This document shows, in pieces, positions 36,501 through 45,936 of a stretch of DNA of 64,000 nt. Made by a program: the position numbers and the translations under genes. The stretch lies in assembly GCA_963681505.1 (NCBI GenBank), contig OY811981.1:6368307-6432306 (forward strand), written 5' to 3'. Position 1 is the first letter of the stretch. Every line of letters begins with the position of its first letter. Origin of the DNA: Eunapius fragilis. Lineage: Eukaryota; Porifera; Demospongiae; Spongillida; Spongillidae. The notes below the pieces were generated by a model. The model did no database searches. It was not told the DNA's origin and worked only from the letters and a program-made list of their open reading frames with translations.

Positions 36501-36761
36501 TATATCGTTTGCAGCCGACTCCAAGCTGTAAAGTTTGACTTTAACCCCTCCAGTACCTATTAAGCTGATGTTTGCAACATCTTTGAAAAAAAATCGGTAA
36601 TTTAGCTCATGTGATCCATTTGAGAAATGAAAAGTGGTGTTTGACTGGTTGTCAAAATGTGAAGGATCATCTATATTTGAAGAGATATAGTAGTCTTCTG
36701 ATCTTCCAATAGCTACATAGCTACATACGACTATGCATAGATACAGGTGTCTGTTCGCCAT
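33585..36761 (-). CDS. Secreted beta-helix-like ectodomain plus Cys-rich module plus multi-pass membrane protein (1058 aa, intronless)
   Basis: A single ORF begins with ATG at 36761-36759. Residues 1-21 form a signal peptide ending near AIGRSED. Residues about 25-550 are Ser/Asn/Thr-rich with many N-x-S/T sites and recurring short N-x-x-F/I strands (for example NVTNVFIANITFANC, FKCMLCTFEDCATG, FTITNCKFDNV), typical of right-handed parallel beta-helix (pectate-lyase-like) repeats. About 550-660 is Cys-rich and EGF/TNFR-like (CPQGFTLNAETSACEC; CGGCAPGYSEVFGGPLCKKC). From about 660 there are 9-10 hydrophobic segments, starting YLLLLIPFALMGMALVALLI and ending near residue 1025, then a short polar tail. 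It probably sits at the cell surface as an adhesion or receptor-like protein. The function is unknown and no named family is assigned. A frameshifted paralogue lies at 59058-62258. Confidence 0.85.
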   Translation of the reverse strand: MANRHLYLCIVVCSYVAIGRSEDYYISSNIDDPSHFDNQSNTTFHFSNGSHELNYRFFFKDVANISLIGTGGVKVKLYSLESAANDIYYEPFSRIVCTNPSSGFSFHNVTNVFIANITFANCGSNPAPIYFFSTYLFTIDIVSIQNATGYGILSNTTWLQYDSKIGPPLATITRSSFIIIDGTAISFNSYSQFVGYSNVIDCTFYNTTTAISTIGNIAFKCMLCTFEDCATGINASLSSFTITNCKFDNVKLPTQFVSLFATIVDSSFNNSINAGMYTYSHVEIKNSNFSNSRRSSILAHSSYLQFSEYISFSKGHSIGYGGALHLSDCSIVFYAPARVSFINNTAQLGGGAIYSENPKSNLYCFIRIYDNTGTLSSPGVQLYFKGNRAREVGNDMYASLNCTPSNSYVPLYDTNNKTNLDVLKLLSASNDSLSASNDTLDIAADPLVVCMSYGTINQCSNNQSEPLTILLHPGQIKTISLTTMDEYNGTTPSVVYFTNPDNTVYDTIRTTVSGTRYDIKNVPSATLSLVPQVLFTFDFSSDYKMLQISIMGIPCPQGFTLNAETSACECITLFKDNNVTCNLTDMTISKPSYSWFGNTSDGGVLFYGSCSPDYCNTNTTVNLDAPDEQCNNDHSGVLCGGCAPGYSEVFGGPLCKKCSNMYLLLLIPFALMGMALVALLIILNMTVSNGTLNGFIFYANIIKINDEILRPKYSTSAATAVLSTFISWLNLDLGIVTCFYDGMSVRGKMWAQFAFPAYIFSLVGAIVLVGRYSTRVSRLCRHNVVPVIATLILMSYTKLLKTSIHIFSRAVVLVEHNSTFGNNVVWRHDGNIGYFRGGHLQLFIAAVLLVALFIVPYMLLMLLSSCAVTKSHWKILCWFNKIKPFIDSYEGPYISRHRFWTGFLLLIRIPIYVTTAAVEVAHSNINLILVIFVATGLVIYLGRFGVYKKWQYFLLELSLYVNLLVLFQLTLFFRGFNDSGALLASYSITVGSALVLFIAILIGKSYVVLHELLRPQKVLQETSTNGIYNYGNYLEIVRNTELTEKNNETNNFRQELIS

Positions 36762-37193
36762 GGTGGTATTTGAGGTTGGCTGGATAACAACAGTACAGAA
36801 AGGAACAACTCTGCAACAATGTTATCAGCAAAAAGTGAAATCATTGGGCATTAATTGCATAATTCATTCCCTAATTTGCTTTTCAATACTACGCAATTGT
36901 GTGCGCTGGCAGCAATTAACGGTCACCTGAGCACACACAGTAGTATGTCACCTTTACTCCCCCTACATTCCCACTATGTACACATGCAAGTACAGTAAGA
37001 TATTGCCATAATGATATGTTATTCCGATGGTATGATAAGTATACAAAATCTGTACATAGATGTGAACATATTTGGCGTCGTGTAAGGATGGTGCAATTCA
37101 CACTAGAGGTGTGTATATTTGCATGCTGGATATCAGTATTATGACTAACCTTTAGGCTCATGCATATTGCATGCGTGTATTCGAACGTACATA
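36762..37193. promoter_or_regulatory. 5' flank shared with the paralogue
   Basis: About 345 bp upstream of the ATG are conserved with 58718-59057 in the inverted copy, so whatever promoter exists was duplicated. No TATA box or other specific element could be assigned. Confidence 0.35.
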
Positions 37194-37195
37194 TA

Positions 37196-37245
37196 TGGGA
37201 TTGTGGCAGCGAAAGGGACCTAGCGCATATTATAAAAATTTTCCA
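37196..37245 (+). mobile_element. Solo foldback-family terminus
   Basis: TGGGATTGTGGCAGCGAAAG then GGACCTAGCG and TATTATAAAAA, preceded by CATATA. This matches the outermost ~45 bp of the arms at 8472 and 16513. The rest of the arm is not present. Confidence 0.6.
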
Positions 37246-37277
37246 AGAAGGAGCATCAGAGTTGACGCGTGCATGCA

Positions 37278-37481
37278 ATGACAATTGAAATCAGTGTACG
37301 CGTAAATAATTATGCTGCCTATACATTACTAAAATACAAAGCAGTGACGGACCTGATCGAACTACTGCACAGAAGAATTGACCAGGTCACAGCTTGTAAG
37401 TTCAAATGGCTTAGATCGAAGCACACAATCGCTCATATACGGCATCCCGACAAATGCAACAAGCCCGTTTATACGAGGTAA
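37278..37481 (+). CDS. Possible first exon of an unidentified gene
   Basis: The frame from ATG 37278 encodes about 67 residues (MTIEISVRVNNYAAYTLLKY...), rich in charged residues and Cys/His, and runs into ACGAG|GTAAGGATA at 37478-37481, a good splice donor. A downstream block near 37608-37710 (MDGVICKIILKKRREFINDV) could be a further exon but the junction is not clear. No domain is recognised. It lies just downstream of the solo terminus. Confidence 0.25.
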   Translation: MTIEISVRVNNYAAYTLLKYKAVTDLIELLHRRIDQVTACKFKWLRSKHTIAHIRHPDKCNKPVYTR

Positions 37482-38315
37482 GGATATTGTGACTTACTGA
37501 TTTTTCCGGTTTCTTTACTAAGGAACAACGGCTGACTCCGATGTCCTTATAAGGATTGTGTACTTACGTGATCGTGCTTACGTGCAATTGGGCGTTCCCG
37601 TGACAAGATGGATGGAGTTATTTGCAAGATTATACTAAAGAAAAGGAGAGAATTTATTAACGACGTTAATTCAAAGCGAGAAGGGAGGACATGCATGCTT
37701 CACGCCATTTCGGCCGAACATCAAACATGAGAGACATATATATTCACTTTGCACATTTCGAGTTTTAGAATGCCTAGCCTCTTTTATAAAATGGGCTCGC
37801 TTATTTGAGAGAACAAGATTGAATAGGACGGTCTGCCAACGAAACAGATCAGCCTTTAATACACGCATATATGGATTTAACCGATTATTCGCTAAATTAT
37901 TCGTAGCGTAACGTAACCACTAACCGCGGAATTAAATTTTGTGGATACATGTAATGTCTAAATTTGGCATCAACGCGTGATAACTTTTGAACGAAACGAC
38001 TTTTACACAAGCCAGAAGTTACCAATCTGATTCGAAACTGGTAGTGCTTAACAGTTTGAACCAGGGTGGGGGGGAGATAAGCACGTGACCATACCTTTGA
38101 ATCAATCCTGTAATCACGAGCTGGTTCAAACTGTTAAAAAATCTGGTTCAGATTGAATCAAAAAGTCATTATCAGGTTGTAATCAGTTTGAATCAACCTG
38201 GTAAAACAGCCCACAATCAGACTGTTGTTATCAACAGCTTTGGTTCAGACTGTGACTCGTGCCCAGACACTGCATCGCTGATCGCAGACCCATAATATAA
38301 CTGCGGGTTGTACGA
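37482..38315. other. Unassigned, with a small inverted repeat
   Basis: AACAGTTTGAACCAG (about 38050) and CTGGTTCAAACTGTT (about 38121) form a hairpin of about 70-bp span; related GGTTCAGA/GAATCAA phrases recur to 38250. No gene is seen. Confidence 0.4.
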
Positions 38316-38334
38316 CAGGGGCGGATCCAGAAAA

Positions 38335-38368
<34 letters not shown>

Positions 38369-38566
38369 TAATATTTGTGAAGCGGGGGATGGGGTCTGGC
38401 CAGCCGCCAACGCTTTTTTATCATATCATGCGCAAAACACTACATAACGTTATGATACTGCCTTGCCGTTTGTTTGCTCGCAGTGCTGCAGTTGTATTAC
38501 GAATGTTAGCCATCTTTACTTCGCTTAATTGTTACTATTCATTGCGGGTTTGACATGGGGGGTTGC

Positions 38567-38600
<34 letters not shown>

Positions 38601-38619
38601 CCCCCTGGATCCGCCACTG
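38316..38619. mobile_element. hAT-type MITE with poly-G/poly-C inner TIR
   Basis: The left end CAGGGGCGGATCCAG and the right end, reversed, CAGTGGCGGATCCAG are typical hAT ends. Inside them are a run of 29 G (38335-38363) and a matching run of 30 C (38569-38598). No 8-bp duplication was found flanking it. Non-coding. Confidence 0.7.
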
Positions 38620-38826
38620 TTAAAGACAACGTTGCTTCTTGATGTATCCTTACAGCCTAGTCTCTGTATTAGACGCCCACGCATATGGTAAACAAGCCTC
38701 TTTAATTATCATTCGGAGTATATAGCAATGATGACATGCGTAAGGTATACATGAATCTATCATTGGAAGTGATACAGCACGAATACATGATGAATAAATG
38801 CCACAGCAATAAATAGGTAAAATTAA
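38620..38826. other. Spacer; likely 3' UTR of the minus-strand spliced gene
   Basis: No feature other than possible polyadenylation-like AT stretches. Confidence 0.3.
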
Positions 38827-41027
38827 CTATTGACCTTCATATAAATACCCATCCAGTTGTGGTGACTGAGTGGATGGGTACAAATCGTCTGGCATGGCAG
38901 CAGAATTGTGATCATAAGCTGGGTATGAAGCGTACTCCATTGCAGCTGAATTGTGACCATAGTTGTAAGCCACATGCATCCTCCTCAACCACACTTTGAA
39001 TATCTACAAGAGATGGTTTACCATTACAATAGTTATCATTCAGCCATTGGCCAAAATGTTTGTAGGTGCCATCTTTGCTTGTTCAGTGGTGTCACAAACT
39101 TGTGCTTCAAAGAGATAGAATAACATCATACATGAAACACATTCTGGTTGAAAAAAAAACTTACCAAGAAAGCAAGATTGGGCTTGTATTCAGAAAGTTT
39201 GTCCGTATCAACCCTCAGAAAAGAGGAGAACCGTTCCGCAAATTCATCCGTACTGAGGTTTGCAAATGCCTCAAATGGCTTCATTGCTATAGAACCTGAG
39301 TGTCATTCAAATTAATTTTAACCAATGCATACATTACCAACCCTTCGCCTCTCTTCTGCCCTTATGTCAGAAAGACATTTCAGGCAAAATGATAGTGCTT
39401 TCCTGACCTTTGACATTGACTTAGCTACTTCTGGTCCTAGCACTTTTTTGACAACAGTTTCCTACCAGCAACAAATAAAAACGTACCCTTACAACCTGTG
39501 AACTGGGGGATCTATTAAGAGTGTTGCAGAACAACACACCAACCGCTACAAGGAGATCATCCTATGTGGGTAAGCCCAAATGGTGATGATAACATGCTAG
39601 CATGCAGATTATTATTATAAACCTTGAAAGGACTGGTCTCAACCTGGTATGACTGTTCACTGAGATCCAGATATGCATTGCTCAGCGTCTTATATTCCCC
39701 TGCAAGTCTGTTGAAATTCTCAATCATCTGTTTATTGTGCTTCTCCATTATATCCTTCATAGCTTTCATCTCCTGTACAACTGATGACAGTGAGAATTCA
39801 GATGGCAGATTCACTCCACTGAGGGGTGTTAGTGATAAAAATTGGTACGTTTACTTCACTGATTAGTGTATATATACCTTCCTTCTCTTGATCCAGATGG
39901 TGGATTCACTCCTCTAATGTAGTTGTGATGATGTTTGGAAAAAATGCATGTATGTCATCTGTCAAGGTGCTGATTTATTCATAATACCTTCCTACTCCCA
40001 CATCACGTGGTGGATTCACACCCCTGTGGGTATAGAATACGTTTAAGTAGGCTTCATTGATTTCATTATATACCTTCCTTCTCCTGATCCAGATTGTCCC
40101 CTGAGGATTTGTGATACCTAATAAATGCATGTGCTGATTTGTTCGTAATACCTTCCTACTCCCACATCACGTGGTGGATTCAGACCCCTGTGGGTATAGA
40201 ATACATTCAAGTGGGCTTCATTGATTTCATTTTATACCTTCCTTCTCCTGATCCAAATTGTCCTATAAGGATATGTGATACCTAATAAATGCATGTACTG
40301 ATTTGTTCGTAATACCTTCCTACTCCCACATCACGTGGTGGATTCACACCCCTGTGGGTATAAAATACGTATATGTGATCATTTGATCAATGCATACCCG
40401 GGTGAAAAAATACACGTTGTAACGCGTTATAACGCGTGAAAATGGGACATAAATAACGCCAAAACACGCGATTTTCAAGATGATTATCTCCTTGATTGTG
40501 CAATACAATAGAGTAGAATTTTGCCTATACACAAAGCGGTCCAGTGTGTATAAAGTTCCAAAGACTGGTTGGTTTGGCATGCATCGTTCCGAAGATATTC
40601 ACATTCAAGTACGAACTTGATTTCGCGGGAAAGTATACAAAAGCCCGCGAAATTAAGCTAGTACATTGAATGTGAATATCATCGGAGCGATGCATGCCAA
40701 ACCAACCAGTCTTTGGAACTTTATACACACTGGACCGCTTTGTGTATAGGCAAAATTCTACTCTATTGTATTGCACAATCAAGGAGATAATCATCTTGAA
40801 AATCGCGTGTTTTGGCGTTATTTATGTCCCATTTTCACGCGTTATAACGCGTTACAACGTGTATTTTTTCACCCGGGTGCACTCCAAATGCATGAAATGA
40901 AATAGGATAAATAATACCTTCCATTTCCCAAACGTGGTGGATCTATTCGCCTGCATTCAACATATGATTTAGTCTCAAATACTCATCTCTTTCCTACCTT
41001 CCACATGACGTTGGTGGATTCACTCCT
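38827..41027 (-). CDS. Spliced gene with microexon array and coiled-coil C-terminal half (5' end unresolved)
   Basis: Exons inferred from GT/AG sites with consistent phase: microexons 41027-40998, 40950-40918, 40351-40316, 40187-40152, 40100-40074, 40023-39988 and 39913-39878 (27-36 nt, all phase 2), most encoding G/R-V/I-N/D-P-P...GR; then 39818-39644, 39461-39338, 39295-39165 and 39003-38827 (stop TAG at 38829-38827). The exon at 39818 itself starts with the same GVN(L)P module and continues as a probable coiled coil (VVQEMKAMKDIMEKHNKQMI). Later exons read ETVVKKVLGPEVAKSMSK and KPFEAFANLSTDEFAERFSS. The tail has a duplicated (Y)DHNSAAM motif. No family is recognised. An unspliced reading upstream of 39003 (WLNDNYCNGKPSLVDIQS) is also protein-like but out of frame. 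One possible microexon (40262-40238) breaks phase. Confidence 0.6.
40397..40877. mobile_element. Palindromic MITE (about 240-bp arms) in an intron
   Basis: Starts CCCGGGTGAAAAAATACACG and ends in its complement. The two halves match almost perfectly through TTGGTTTGGCATGCATCG, around a short centre near 40635-40640. It lies in the intron between microexons 40950-40918 and 40351-40316. It is non-coding; mirrored ORFs are artefacts. TSD unclear. Confidence 0.85.
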
Positions 41028-41436
41028 CTGTGGGTACTAAATTAATATCCTTTCAATTTCAATAATATAAACAACTGAACTTACACTTCATCGCCTCTGT
41101 CATGTTAATTAAGCATTCAGTCGGTCCTTCAAACAGTGTCCCAATGAAGTATACACCTTACCTTGCATCATTAGAAGAATGATGTGAAGTATACCTAGAA
41201 AGCCCATATTGTGTTTAAATGTATTAAAAAGTAATATACTTGTATTCACCCTGCATCGGTAGCCTCCTGCAGTTCAGTCAGTCTTGTCACAGTATAGAAA
41301 TATTATAATAAGTATCTTTATTAAAAAGGAACAGCATTTCATACGGAAGTCTTGATTGTTCAAAAGACTGTTCTGCCATTTTTTGTGATTCCCGCCTGAA
41401 AAAAATAACGAATTTACAGCCTCGAATAATAAAAAC
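41028..41436. promoter_or_regulatory. Divergent intergenic region
   Basis: It lies between the minus-strand microexon gene and the plus-strand zinc-finger/transposase gene. Candidate 5' exons of the minus-strand gene (ATG followed by GTAAG donors near 41095-41115, 41160-41185 and 41245-41265) were seen but cannot be chained with certainty. It could contain a shared promoter. Confidence 0.3.
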
Positions 41437-41673
41437 ATGGCTACATCTTCTAAACGAAACCGTGGTGGGAAAGCGTATATTGGTGATCGAAAACGTAAGC
41501 TTATCGATTAAATAACTGCATTCCGTATTATATGTACATTATCTCTGTTAGTTCAGTACTGTTGCCACGTGTGTGATCAGACCTTTACACGACACTTCAA
41601 TCTCGATCGACATATGTTGAGAGCGTCTCACACTTCTTTTGCTAGCAGTCTCGCAACACTGGAGGATGCACCT

Positions 41674-41795
41674 TATAATATAGTAAGTTCAGGAGCACAT
41701 AAACGTACAACTCTGGCCTAAGGAACTGCACAATACTAGTAGCCCACTGCGCATGCGCGCAGGCACTAAATAGGAATATACACAACTATACTACA
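41674..41795 (-). repeat. 3' LTR of LTR element 1
   Basis: 122 bp; matches 45815-45936 with one difference. It contains GCGCATGCGCGC. Confidence 0.9.
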
Positions 41796-41828
41796 CTCCC
41801 TCACACTAAATTGTCTGATTACAGTTCA

Positions 41829-43412
41829 TCAATAGCGGTCTGGTGGTCTACGTTGACGTTGAGGGTATCGATGAATCCCAGTTTCAGGTGCAGGTAGATG
41901 TTCATTGACTACAGGAGGCTCAGCCACTGGTTCAGGTAACTCGGTGTTCTCCACTGCTGGATGTTCAGCCACTCTTCCAGGATACTGGTCATTCATATGG
42001 GGTTCATTTGTATCTTGCTCTGGAATATCCATTGCTGAGTCTGCCTGAATTGGTCCATCAGGTATTCCAAAGCTTTTCCCTTCCTCTGTGCCCTCTCGTA
42101 AGGTAGAATCCCCCTTATCCCTTATGTGGTCAACATGTCGCCGCCAATACTGGTTGGGTCCTACCTCCACCAGGTAGGTTAGTGGTCCTCTCCGTTCTGA
42201 AATCACTCCTGAAACCCACTTAGGACCGTTGAGTAGATTCCAAACCATTACATTTTGACCCACCACAAATTCTCTTCCTCTTGCATGTTTATCATGAATT
42301 AGTTTCTGATGAGCTTGTTGATCTAAAACCATCCGTTGCAGGTCTGGCTTCAGCATGTCCAACCGGGTTTGCATTGATCGTTTCAAAAACAATTCACAAG
42401 GAGCAACATCAGTAGTCGTGTGTGGAGAGCTGCGATATTTCAACAGAAATTGACAAAGCTGATACTTCAAGTCACACCCTTCCCGGTCTCCAGCCAACAT
42501 TGCCTTCTTGAATGTTTGGATGAATCTTTCTGCCAATCCATTGGATGAAGGGTGGTAAGGAGCACATCGGATATGTTTGATACCATTGTTTCTCATGAAT
42601 GTTTCAAACTCTGCAGAGACAAATTGTGGTCCATTGTCTGATACTACTTGTTCTGGAAGGCCATATGATGAGAACAACTCTCGTAATATTTCTATTGTCC
42701 TTTGTGATGTTGTGGATTGCATCATTTTCACTTCAGGCCATTTTGAATGTGCATCTATGACGACCAGGAACATATGGCTCTTGAATGGTCCTGCGAAGTC
42801 AATATGCACCCTCTTCCATGGTTGGGTAGGCCAAATCCAGGGATGGAGTGGGGCCACAGAAGGATTGTTCTTCACTTCTTGACAACTGAGGCAACTCTTG
42901 GCTTTCTCTTCCAAACATTTGTCAAGCCCTGGCCACCATAAATACCTTCTTGCAAGTGCCTTCATTCTTGATGCTCCGGGGTGTTCTTTGTGTAACTCCT
43001 GTAGCACATGCTCTTGTAATTTAGCAGGCACCACAACCCTAATACCCCACATTAAGCAATCTCCCTCCACTGTCAGCTCATTCCTGCGTGTCCAATAAGG
43101 TCTCAGGTTCTCAGGAACTATACTTGGCCAACCATTCCTTGTAAAAGTAACCACTTTGCTCAAAATGGGATCTTGACGAGTAACCATTCGCAATTGCATG
43201 GCAGTCACTGGAAGAGCCTCGATCTGACCTACATTGAAAACATCACTGTCTGAAGTAGCTGTCCCTGCATCGGCTATGACAGAGAGAGGTAACCTGGACA
43301 AACCATCAGCATTTGCATGCTGTTGCTGTAGGTCTGAATTCCAAATCATACTCATAAGCTGATAATAAAAGAGCCCATCTCTGTAACCGCGCTGCAGCCA
43401 ATGGGGGTACAC
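41829..43412 (-). pseudogene. Integrase region of LTR element 1
   Basis: An HHCC zinc-binding region (H-x4-H in LHKEHPG, then CLSC) precedes the catalytic core: first Asp in HIDFAGPF, second in SDNGPQF, Glu in SNGLAERF, the D,D(35)E order. The C-terminal tail is basic (YPQRQRRPPDRY), common in this Gypsy group. The first residues overlap the RNase H end in another frame. Confidence 0.9.
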
Positions 43413-44508
43413 CGGTCTTTGGGCCTAGAATTGTCATCAAAGGCTTATGATCTGTAAGCAGTGTGAACCGACGCCCATAAAGGTACTCGTGAAACTTCTT
43501 AACCCCAAATATGAGAGAGAGAGCCTCTTTTTCTAGCTGGGCATAGTTCCGTTCACTAGCATTTAAAGTTCGTGATGCGAAAGCGATAGGCCGTTCACTT
43601 CCATCAGGCAGTGTGTGAGAAATTAGAGCCCCAATGCCATACGCAGAAGCATCTCCAGCCAACTTAATGGGTAAGGTAGGATCGTAATGTACTAACACAT
43701 TGGGTGATGTCAGACACTGTTTAGCTTGCTTAAATGCCTGCTCACGCTGATCAGTCCATTTCCACTGAACATCCTTTCTGAGCAGCTCATTAAGAGGATT
43801 AAGAAGTGTTGCCAGGTTTGGAATGAATTTTGAGTAATAATTTATCATCCCCAAAAATGACCGAAGTTGAGGCACACTACTGGGTACTGGGGCCATCAAA
43901 ACGGCGTCTAACTTCTCTCCAGTAGCATGGATTCCGTTGGCATCAATCCTGTGACCCAGATATTGCACAGATGTAGTAAGAAAACAACATTTTTCTTTGT
44001 TCACTCTCAACCCTTCATTCTGTAAACGCTTCAGCACCTCCTCTAAGGTAGCGAGATGTTCCTCTTTGTTCTTTCCTACTATCAATGTGTCATCTATGTA
44101 GCATAACACCCCCGACATTCCTTGAAGAATTGTATCCATGGCTCGTTGAAAAATTGCAGGAGCTGAAGCAATTCCGAATGGTAAGCGTGTGTACCGGTAA
44201 AGCCCACGATGTGTGTTAATGGCAACAAATTGCCGAGATACCTCATCAAGCTCCATCTGTGTATAGGCCTGAGCTAAATCCAGTTTGGTAAACCACTTGC
44301 CACCTGAAAGAGCAGCAAATAAATCACTGGGCTTAGGCAGAGGATACTGGTCTACCATCAATGCCTGATTTATGGACACTTTATAATCACCACACAGTCG
44401 CACTGTACCATTCTTCTTAGGTACAACTACTACAGGAGCTGCCCACTCACAATGTGTTACTTTTTCAATGACGCCAGCCTCCTCAAGTCGATCTAGTTCC
44501 CTCTCCAC
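43306..44508 (-). pseudogene. Reverse transcriptase-RNase H region of LTR element 1
   Basis: The RT has the catalytic motif YIDD (GVLCYIDDTLIVG) and conserved LPFGIASAPAIFQR. RNase H follows with DASAYGIGAL, LEKEALSLIFGVKKFHEYL and TDHKPL. The frame is lost near 43310-43330; the integrase continues in a different frame. Confidence 0.9.
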
Positions 44509-44516
44509 TGCTTCCT

Positions 44517-45797
44517 TTAGAGCAAAAGGGACAGGCCTTGGTCGATGAAATTTCGGCTGTACATCGGTAGCAACTTCAGGGTAGCTTTGAAATGCATCAT
44601 CTTGCCTAGATCATTGCGAAACAAGTCACTGTATCGTTGAATTAAGCTTTCTACAGGAGAACCCGGCACCTGACTGGGCACTTGGTGAATTGCCAAGCGT
44701 GAATCCCGACACAGTGTCTTCCAATCTATCTCCATCCGACGTATCCACTCTCTGCCCATCAAACTTGGCCCATCTCCCTTAACCACAATTAGTCTAAGTT
44801 TCAGCGGCTGTCCTTTATATTGCACTTCAACATCAGCTTCTCCTAACACAACCAAAGGTTCTGCAGAATATGTTCTCAAAAATACTCGGGACTTTTTCAA
44901 TGTAACAGAACGCAGACCTCTATACGTGCACTCTGATACAATTGACACTGCTGCCCCAGTATCTACTTCCATTCGTATCCAGGAACCATTAATACAAACC
45001 TTAGCCACCATTGCTGGAGAATGACTCTTCCCAACACAAGATATCACATAACTTTGCTCAACCCCTGGGTCCTCCTCTGCACCCACCCATTTAGCCTGGC
45101 TTCTATTCTTACATACCCGAGCTATATGCCCTTTCTCACCGCATTTGTGACAAGTACAATCCTTCAACCGACATTGATCTGGAGGATGACTTCTTCGTCC
45201 ACAATGAGTGCATTGCTCTCTTGTATCCTTTTCAGAAAGCCTTGTTCTTGATAGCTTATGAACGCCTATGTCAGGGTCCTTAAATTGCTTAGCCTGTAAC
45301 TCTGCTGCTTCCTGTGCCTTGGCTAATTCTAAGGCACCAGCGAATGTAAGCTTTGCCTCTGTCAGTAATCTCCTTTGTATGGCCTCGTTCTGTAATCCAC
45401 ACACCAAGCGATCCCGCAAAGCTTCGTCCAGAAAGTCTCCAAATTGGCAGTTTCTCGCTAGACGTCGTAGCTCTGCCACAAAATCCGCTACACTTTCCCC
45501 TACCAATTGACTACGGCGGTAAAAACTAAACCGCTCAGCAATAACAATAAGTTTCGGCTCAAAATGGCGTATTAACACCTCTGTCACTTCGCTGAACTTC
45601 TTCTCTTGTGGCCTAGAAGGCGCCAGAAGATTCCTCAGCACCCCGTACGTCTTGGGTCCAATTACGCTAAGTAGTATCGCTAGCTTTTTGTCCTCACCGA
45701 TACCATTAGCAGAGAAATACAGTTCCACACGCTCGAGATAAGCGGTGATAGGTTCCAGGTCCGTATCGAACTCCTGAAGATGGCCGAATTTCGCCAT
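44517..45797 (-). pseudogene. Gag-protease region of LTR element 1
   Basis: ATG at 45797, 18 bp inside the 5' LTR. Residues about 15-170 look like a retrotransposon gag capsid domain. Two CCHC zinc knuckles follow (about 196-209 and 216-229, the second CHKCGEKGHIARVC). The aspartic protease motif DTGAA lies at about 279-283. The frame ends at 44517, but homology to the start of RT continues in another frame from about 44590, so there is a break near 44517-44590. An upstream in-frame Met inside the LTR is not needed. Confidence 0.85.
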
Positions 45798-45814
45798 CCT
45801 ACCCTCGTCGCCAG

Positions 45815-45936
45815 TATAATATAGTAAGTTCAGGAGCACATAAACGTACAACTCTGGCCTAAGGAACTGCACAATACTAATAGCCCACTGCGCATGCGCG
45901 CAGGCACTAAATAGGAATATACACAACTATACTACA
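45815..45936 (-). repeat. 5' LTR of LTR element 1
   Basis: 122 bp, among the shortest LTRs one would expect. It is followed (minus strand) by the PBS-like site and the gag ATG at 45797. Confidence 0.9.

Larger units (their letters stand above)
32640..37110 (-). repeat. Inverted segmental duplication, left arm
   Basis: Matches 58718-63160 in inverted orientation through the 5' flank, the whole membrane-protein gene and about 900 bp of 3' flank. Outer boundary near 32640 (CCAAGAAAGTTGGTGCTTC); inner boundary near 37106 (GTGCAATTCACACTAGA). Confidence 0.85.
41674..45936 (-). mobile_element. Gypsy-type LTR retrotransposon 1 (4263 bp)
   Basis: Two 122-bp LTRs (41674-41795 and 45815-45936) differ at one position seen (GTAG/ATAG near 41740/45881). 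Direct 5-bp duplications CACCT flank it (41669-41673 and 45937-45941). In the minus-strand sense the LTR starts TGTAGTATAG. A PBS-like TGGCGACGAGGG follows the 5' LTR and a purine tract GTGTGAGGGAG precedes the 3' LTR. Internal order gag-protease-RT-RNase H-integrase is Ty3/Gypsy-like. Pol has at least two frame breaks, so it is not autonomous as read. It is inserted in exon 2 of the zinc-finger/transposase gene. Confidence 0.9.

Noticed and set aside
38316..38619. 8-bp target duplication for the poly-G/poly-C hAT MITE
   Set aside because: Flanking octamers do not match.
39003..39075. Alternative reading WLNDNYCNGKPSLVDIQS across the last acceptor of the microexon gene
   Set aside because: Protein-like, but it meets a stop just upstream and does not keep phase with the previous exon; kept only as an oddity in that entry.
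40344..40900. Mirrored open frames (MPNQPVFGTLYTLDRFVY on both strands)
   Set aside because: Products of the near-perfect palindromic MITE at 40397-40877.
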